Shown here piece after piece: positions 5,637-10,417 of a stretch of 10,417 nucleotides of DNA. The position numbers and the translations under genes were made by a program. Source of the DNA: Rhodospirillaceae bacterium (GTDB lineage Bacteria; Pseudomonadota; Alphaproteobacteria; SP197); NCBI GenBank assembly GCA_018700655.1, contig JABIUG010000326.1:1-10417 (forward strand), in the 5' to 3' direction. The notes beneath the pieces are model-generated. The model was given only the letters and a program-made list of their open reading frames with translations, was not told where the DNA came from and made no database searches. Within the stretch, counting starts at the first letter, position 1. Each line of letters begins with the position of its first letter.

Positions 5637-8600
5637 CTAACTCACCTTCCGGGTCGCTTCAGTCGGGATGGTCCACTCAGGCGGGAAACGCGCCGTGACC
5701 TTGGTGCCTGACCCAGGCTGGCTCTGCATCAGAAGTTCACCGTCATGCAGCCTGGCCACTGCACGTGCCAGGGGAAGGCCCAGGCCGGTTCCTTCGTAAC
5801 GCCGGGTCAACGCGCTATCGACCTGACCAAAGGCTTCAAAAGCACGTTCCATATCCTGGCGTGTCATGCCGATCCCGGTATCTGCCACAAGCAGGTCGAT
5901 ACCGCCGTCTTCGCGCAGCAGTGTTTCGACGGTTACCCGACCATGGTCAGGCGTAAACTTCACAGCATTCGACAGGAGATTAAGCAGAAGCTGGCGCAGC
6001 TTTCTGCTGTCGGCACGTATTCTCGGCATGCCATCGGGTACCACGACATCAAGCTGCATCCCTGAACGCTCTGCACGTTCACAGAAGAGCTTGGCAGACA
6101 GGCCCACGACCAGATTCAGATCGACCTCTTCCTCGTGCAAATCAAGCCGCCCGGCCTCGGCCTTGGCGAGATCGAGGATATCGTTGATCAGTTCGAGCAG
6201 ATGGCGTCCGCTTTCGTTGATGTCGCGGACGTATTCGTCATATCGCGGATTGTCGAGTGAGCCGAACATGCCTTCGAGAATGACATCGGAGAAACCGATG
6301 ATGGCATTCAGGGGTGTTCTCAGTTCGTGACTGATGGTTGCCAGGAATTCGGTCTTGGCGTTGCTCGCCCGCTCGGCCTCATCCCGGGCCTCGCGCATGG
6401 CATTCTCGACCAACCAGGCTTCGGTCACGTCCTGGACTGATCCGATACAGCGGTTGCTGCGCTGCGTGCCGGTTGGCGGCAAAAACTCGGTGACCTCATG
6501 TACTCGGCGAACGCCGCCGTCGGGCAAGACGGTCCGGTACTCCAGATCCGCAGCTTCGAGACGCTCAAGGGAGCCCTGCAGCACTTCACGAACACGCTCG
6601 CGGTCGTCCTCATAAACAATTCGCATGGTCTGATCGCCTGCAAAACTGAACCCTTCGCGCGCCACATAGAAAATGCGCAACAATGAGTCGGAAACTTCGG
6701 AGAACTCTTGGGCCAGCGTGTCATAAACGTAATGACCATGATCGGTCATGCGCTGCGCCTGCTCCATCATGTAGCGACTCTGGGAGAGGCTCTGAAGAGC
6801 CAGGTGCTCGGCAGAAACATCCTCCATCACGTGAATGATACGCGACCAGGAATCGTTGAACTCCGGAGGAACAAAGGCAATGCCACGCTCGAAATATTCG
6901 GTGTCGTCCAGCCGTGTCTGTTGAAGGTCGGGTAGCACAATATGCCGCTCGCCTCTGGCCAGTGCCTGCAGAATGAGCTTGGACGACAGGCGCTCCCCGG
7001 CCGGTAACGGCTGTTCTGACCATGCCTGGAACTCTTTGCGTCCCTCGGCATGGCGTTGTCGCCAGGCCATCTCGTTGAAATCCACCAGCTTCATGGCCAG
7101 ATAGGCGTCATCGACAAATTGCGGATGCGCCTCGATGTAGTCACTGGCGTCACTACCAGCGACATCCATGGCTTCAACCATCGCCTTGACCGCAGACCAG
7201 TCCTCGACCCAGATGGCCACCGGTGACTGTTCAAAGAGTTCACGGTAGCGCCGTTCGCTCGACTCCATGGCCGAGCGGGTCTGGAAGACCTCCGTCACGT
7301 CTTCGATCGTCAGGATCACCCTTACCCAGTCCTGTCGGAATTCTGCTGGAACCATGACGGTTCCCCGGGTGAAGATCGCGGTGCCGTCAGCCAGGTTTTC
7401 GGCTGTTTCGCCACGCCGGATAATCTGCTCGTCCTGTGCCAGTTGCTCAAGCACGCGGGCCAGTTCGTTCAACAAATCATCCGACAGCGTCTTCATGCAG
7501 CGTTCGGCAAACCGTTCGCGCTGTTCGATGCCGTAATCGTTCACATCCATCACGCGCATAGCGCCGGTAAGTGAGCGCAGGACATCGCGATTGGTGATCA
7601 GATAGTCAGCCAGACGGCCACCGGACTCGACAAACAGCCGTTCAACCTGACGCTTGATATGCGACCAGTCATCGACCCGTATGCCGACCGGTGTCTGCTC
7701 GAAAAGCTCGCGATAGCGACGTTCTCCGGCCTCGGCACGCGAACGGATTTCCCGTTCCTCGGTGATGTCTTCCAACAGAATTACGACCCGGTCCCGGGAC
7801 TCTGCCGACCGCTCAGAAATCGTTGCTGTCGCACGCACGACAATCATCCGGTAATCATAGGTTTCCTGCACCATTTCGCGCACAAACGAGTCTTCCCGGA
7901 GCAGCGCGGCAACGGTCGCGATCAGAACCTCCAGTTCGTCCCGCGTCGGTGGGATGTCACGCGCGCCCTTCTCCAGCTCTGAACAAGATGCAGCGCCATA
8001 GAGCCGCATTGCAGCGTTGTTCATGTCGCTCGTCACGGCGAGATCGCGCAGTTCACGCACCAGTTCGGGATCGTTCTTCAGATGCTGCTCAAGATCATCG
8101 ACTCCCTGCTCCAGCAGCACGTCAACGCGGCGGCGTATCGCGGACCAGTCGTATTCCCGGATCGCAATCGGAGAATGTTCGAACAGTTCGCGGCAGCGAC
8201 GTTCGCTCTCTTCGATCTGTCGTTGCGCATCATGGCGCAGCGTCACATCGTCGCCCTGAATTACGACCCTGGACCAATCGTGCTGGTGCCCTTCGGGAAC
8301 CACAACGCTGTTGTATGTCGTGATGTTCCTGCCATCCAGGGTCTTGTCCTCGATGACCCGGTTAGCCAGGAACGTGCCCGAAGCAAATGCCGCGATCCAG
8401 TCGACCAGGGCATCGACCTCTTCGTCACCGGTCGGCACACGGACATCCCCTGACAACAAGCCGGCGACATCGTCGATGCCGTAGACGGCTATGGCCGCGG
8501 GGTTCACTGCGGTAACACGCATGATGTCAACCAGATGATCTGCGACATCCATGTTCGTCCTCAGGTAACTCGCCAGATCGACAATGCCGTCACTTGTGAG

Positions 8601-8915
8601 CTCATCGATGCGCAGTTTGACCGCGCTCCAGTCTTCTTCCCACACAGAGAGGGGGGTCTGCTCAAAGAGTTCCTGATAACGCTTTGACACCTTCTGGCGC
8701 TCACGTTCGGCAGCCACCTGAGAGGTGATATCTTGTTCGACGATCAGGACCTGCGCCCAGGACACTTCATGTTCCGGCAGGATCACCAGTGTTCCTGCGA
8801 TCGAGATGACTTCACCGTCGTGCCGCCTGATATCGCGCATCGTGTAAGTCACGGTTTGGTCGCCATCGAAAAGCCGCGCAAAAAGATGCGCCGCGACTTC
8901 TACGCGAAGCCACAT
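5637..8915 (-). CDS. Multi-PAS sensor histidine kinase, C-terminal 1092 residues (downstream piece of a split gene)
   Basis: This is the larger part of a hybrid-free sensor kinase. Numbering from the ATG at 8915, residues 1-70 are the second half of a PAS-like repeat whose first half is in the upstream piece. Four more repeats of the same type follow, each with R-x-R-E-L-F-E-x-x-P then E-D-W-S or a variant (at about 94, 255, 415 and 571, spaced 156-162 residues). A more canonical PAS domain lies at about 712-838. HisKA follows with phospho-acceptor H863 (S-H-E-L-R-T-P-L-N), then the HATPase domain: N box around N983, D-T-G-I-G-M at 1012-1017, F-E-A-F-G and G-T-G-L-G-L at 1042-1047. All catalytic boxes are intact. 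It has no membrane segment and no receiver domain. The ATG used here lacks a ribosome binding site and falls within a repeat, so it is probably not the natural start; the true gene begins at 9926. The stop is 5 bases before acylphosphatase. Confidence 0.85.
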   Translation of the reverse strand: MWLRVEVAAHLFARLFDGDQTVTYTMRDIRRHDGEVISIAGTLVILPEHEVSWAQVLIVEQDITSQVAAERERQKVSKRYQELFEQTPLSVWEEDWSAVKLRIDELTSDGIVDLASYLRTNMDVADHLVDIMRVTAVNPAAIAVYGIDDVAGLLSGDVRVPTGDEEVDALVDWIAAFASGTFLANRVIEDKTLDGRNITTYNSVVVPEGHQHDWSRVVIQGDDVTLRHDAQRQIEESERRCRELFEHSPIAIREYDWSAIRRRVDVLLEQGVDDLEQHLKNDPELVRELRDLAVTSDMNNAAMRLYGAASCSELEKGARDIPPTRDELEVLIATVAALLREDSFVREMVQETYDYRMIVVRATATISERSAESRDRVVILLEDITEEREIRSRAEAGERRYRELFEQTPVGIRVDDWSHIKRQVERLFVESGGRLADYLITNRDVLRSLTGAMRVMDVNDYGIEQRERFAERCMKTLSDDLLNELARVLEQLAQDEQIIRRGETAENLADGTAIFTRGTVMVPAEFRQDWVRVILTIEDVTEVFQTRSAMESSERRYRELFEQSPVAIWVEDWSAVKAMVEAMDVAGSDASDYIEAHPQFVDDAYLAMKLVDFNEMAWRQRHAEGRKEFQAWSEQPLPAGERLSSKLILQALARGERHIVLPDLQQTRLDDTEYFERGIAFVPPEFNDSWSRIIHVMEDVSAEHLALQSLSQSRYMMEQAQRMTDHGHYVYDTLAQEFSEVSDSLLRIFYVAREGFSFAGDQTMRIVYEDDRERVREVLQGSLERLEAADLEYRTVLPDGGVRRVHEVTEFLPPTGTQRSNRCIGSVQDVTEAWLVENAMREARDEAERASNAKTEFLATISHELRTPLNAIIGFSDVILEGMFGSLDNPRYDEYVRDINESGRHLLELINDILDLAKAEAGRLDLHEEEVDLNLVVGLSAKLFCERAERSGMQLDVVVPDGMPRIRADSRKLRQLLLNLLSNAVKFTPDHGRVTVETLLREDGGIDLLVADTGIGMTRQDMERAFEAFGQVDSALTRRYEGTGLGLPLARAVARLHDGELLMQSQPGSGTKVTARFPPEWTIPTEATRKVS

Positions 8916-8927
8916 TGGCTGGAGTTA
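8916..8927 (-). other. In-frame TAA stop splitting the PAS kinase gene
   Basis: Reading leftward, the upstream frame ends G-T-C G-A-T G-C-T then TAA (8927-8925), and the next codons CTC CAG CCA lead in the same frame to ATG 8915. Nothing is shifted. Aligning the interrupted repeat with the next one, the distance from V-Y-G to the following conserved helix end is 38 positions in both, if TAA counts as one residue. That is what a single sense-to-stop change (for instance CAA to TAA) would leave. Confidence 0.9.
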
Positions 8928-9926
8928 AGCATCGACCCTGTCGAGTTGCTCCAGGGTTTCCACACCATAAACATCCATGGCCGCGCAATTGACGTGCAGC
9001 ACTTCCATGGCGTCTTCAATCTGGTCGACAAGCTCTGGCCGTTCACCAAGGTAACCAACCAGATCACCGTCGGCATCGCCAACGACTCTTGCCGCCATGG
9101 CCTTCACCGCACTCCAGTCTTCCAGCCAGACCGCCACCGGCATCTCGTCGACCAGTTCGCGATGCCGACGTTCGGACCGGGCCAGTTTGCGGAAGGCCTC
9201 CACTTCTTCGGTGATATCGGTCTCGACCATCATCACCTTCGACCAGTCGGCGCCGTGCCCAGGCAACACCACCACCAAGGTACGAACACTGATGTGGCTG
9301 CCATCAAGCGCCGTCTGATCGATCCCGTCGAACGCGATCGTACTGCTGCCCTCAAACAAAGGCTGCAGGGTCGCGTAGGATTCAATCCCGCTTTCGCGCG
9401 TCAGGAAGGTTTCGAAATCAGGGTCAGAAAACGCCTCGCGCGACGACGCCCTGTAGAGAACCATCGCGGCATCGTTGTAATGGAGCACCCGCATCTGCGC
9501 ACTCGCGCGATAACAATCCTGGGGATGTTGATCGAGCCAGGCGCCAGGGTTTTCAGAACGTGCGCGCACCATCAACCAGTGCGCCGAACTCCAGTCTTCG
9601 ATCCAGACGGTAAGCGGCAACTGATCAATCAGGCTCAGGAACAACCGGTTATCGGCAAAATCACCACGGGGTTGAAGGACTGAGCGCCCGCGCATGTGCC
9701 ACAAGCCCAAACCGCTTGCCAGACCGGCCAAAACGGCCACCAGCGCGACGGGTTGGCCAAACGCCACAGCCACCAGCCCCCCAGCGATCAGCGCTGCGGG
9801 CCCTGCGGCAGCAAGCCCCAATGCGGCACGCTCGCGCAATACGCGCAATCGGGCCGCCCGCTGAAGCGGGGTGTCGCGATAGCCTTTGGTCGTCACCGAC
9901 AGTCCGTCTCTCCCAGGCAGAAACAT
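8925..9926 (-). CDS. Multi-PAS sensor histidine kinase, N-terminal 333 residues (upstream piece of a split gene)
   Basis: This piece carries the membrane anchor and first sensors of the kinase. Residues 1-35 are basic. Two hydrophobic segments (about 36-57 and 60-77) are separated by a very short turn, so the sensors should all be cytoplasmic. A complete PAS-like repeat follows (E-D-W-S at 110-113, through D-W-S-K-V-M-M-V-E-T-D-I-T near 227-239). The first half of a second repeat (E-D-W-S at 269-272) ends at the TAA after V-D-A. With no kinase domain, this piece alone cannot signal by phosphotransfer. The start is uncertain: ATG 9926 has a poor ribosome binding site, while GTG at 9896 has GGGAGAGA upstream at somewhat long spacing. 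It lies 101 bases after pccA on the same strand. Confidence 0.8.
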   Translation of the reverse strand: MFLPGRDGLSVTTKGYRDTPLQRAARLRVLRERAALGLAAAGPAALIAGGLVAVAFGQPVALVAVLAGLASGLGLWHMRGRSVLQPRGDFADNRLFLSLIDQLPLTVWIEDWSSAHWLMVRARSENPGAWLDQHPQDCYRASAQMRVLHYNDAAMVLYRASSREAFSDPDFETFLTRESGIESYATLQPLFEGSSTIAFDGIDQTALDGSHISVRTLVVVLPGHGADWSKVMMVETDITEEVEAFRKLARSERRHRELVDEMPVAVWLEDWSAVKAMAARVVGDADGDLVGYLGERPELVDQIEDAMEVLHVNCAAMDVYGVETLEQLDRVDA

Positions 9927-10027
9927 CCGCGCGCCAAGCGTTCAAGGATATTTCGCCCCTCAGGGAGAGACTACTGCCCTGCCATGCGCTTTGAAACCGT
10001 CACCTGCCAGGAAGCAAGAACCGTCGT

Positions 10028-10417
10028 TCAGGTGACAAATTCGATCAGCAGTTGATCGACAGCAACGGAATCACCCTTGGCGACATGCACTTTGGCGATC
10101 GCCCCTGCCCGTTCGGCACGCAGGACGTTCTCCATCTTCATGGCATCGACAATGGCGAGTGCCTGCCCGGCTTCGACCCCATCGCCCTGTTCAACCAGGA
10201 CATCGACGATCATGCCGGGCATGGGCGAAAGAACCAGCGAGGCAGTATCGACAGGTTGTTTCTCGGGCATGCGGGCAAGCAAGGTTTCAGCCTTTTCGGA
10301 CAAAATGACCGTCGTGACCGTGACACCGGCATGCGAAAGGAGCCAATGGGTGCCGTGGCGTTCGATCTGCACGATGGCACCTTCACCATCAACCCTACCC
10401 TCAAACAGGGTCTGACC
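10028..10417 (-). CDS. pccA: Propionyl-CoA (acyl-CoA) carboxylase biotin-carrying alpha subunit, C-terminal end (partial)
   Basis: The last 129 residues of a biotin-dependent carboxylase alpha subunit; the gene continues beyond the right edge with no stop. The end holds a biotinyl carrier domain with P-M-P-G-M at its start and the biotin attachment site A-M-K-M-E-N, the lysine lying 35 residues from the C-terminus as is usual. The preceding segment (V-Q-I-E-R-H, then P-E-K-Q-P-V-D-T) resembles the region before the carrier domain in PccA-type subunits rather than free-standing AccB. In that enzyme biotin is carboxylated by this subunit, and PccB transfers the carboxyl group to propionyl-CoA, feeding the methylmalonyl-CoA route. 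Methylcrotonyl- or acetyl-CoA carboxylase alpha subunits are similar at this end, so the exact substrate is not certain. Confidence 0.85.
   Translation of the reverse strand, partial: GQTLFEGRVDGEGAIVQIERHGTHWLLSHAGVTVTTVILSEKAETLLARMPEKQPVDTASLVLSPMPGMIVDVLVEQGDGVEAGQALAIVDAMKMENVLRAERAGAIAKVHVAKGDSVAVDQLLIEFVT

Noticed and set aside
5637..9926. CRISPR or DNA-level tandem repeat in the kinase gene
   Set aside because: The repetition is at protein level, with units of about 480 bases diverged in DNA sequence; there are no short identical repeats with spacers.
9927..10027. Terminator between pccA and the kinase
   Set aside because: Only a short CCCT/AGGG symmetry is present with no T-run, which is not enough to call a terminator.

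Overview
The window looks like chromosomal DNA from a GC-rich alphaproteobacterium, probably of the Rhodospirillales type. This is an inference from the protein style: LipB, MgtE, a kappa-class isomerase, PccA and an IS5/IS427-type transposase. No rRNA or other lineage marker is present to confirm it. Most genes are ordinary housekeeping genes, but two are visibly broken, and an insertion sequence (IS) enters from the left edge.

Layout, left to right. Positions 1-315 hold one end of an IS5-family (IS427-like) element, reading leftward out of the window, with its probable terminal repeat at about 300-315. About 220 bases without a gene follow, containing one clean palindrome. On the + strand come an intact metallo-beta-lactamase-fold hydrolase (536-1363) and then a full-length but damaged threonine dehydratase pseudogene (about 1369-2326). 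Converging on it from the right, on the - strand, is an mgtE (Mg2+ channel/transporter) - DsbA/HCCA-isomerase pair (4343-2337). A candidate hairpin terminator covers the facing stop codons. Upstream of mgtE are a 16-base palindrome and a tRNA-Leu(GAG) gene with a good sigma70-type promoter. lipB (4685-5365) diverges from the tRNA.

The right half is one - strand gene string: the 3' end of pccA (biotin carrier domain), then a very large membrane-anchored multi-PAS histidine kinase, then acylphosphatase. The kinase and acylphosphatase genes are 5 bases apart, and acylphosphatase overlaps the 3' end of lipB by 19 bases.

The most notable object is the kinase. Its array contains six PAS-like repeats of about 160 residues, each opening with an E-D-W-S-type motif. 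A canonical PAS domain, HisKA and HATPase domains follow. A single TAA codon inside the second repeat cuts the gene in two. Both halves are in the same frame, and the repeat length is preserved if the TAA counts as one residue, so this looks like a simple nonsense change (or a base-call error) in a gene of about 1,430 codons. No response regulator is visible nearby.
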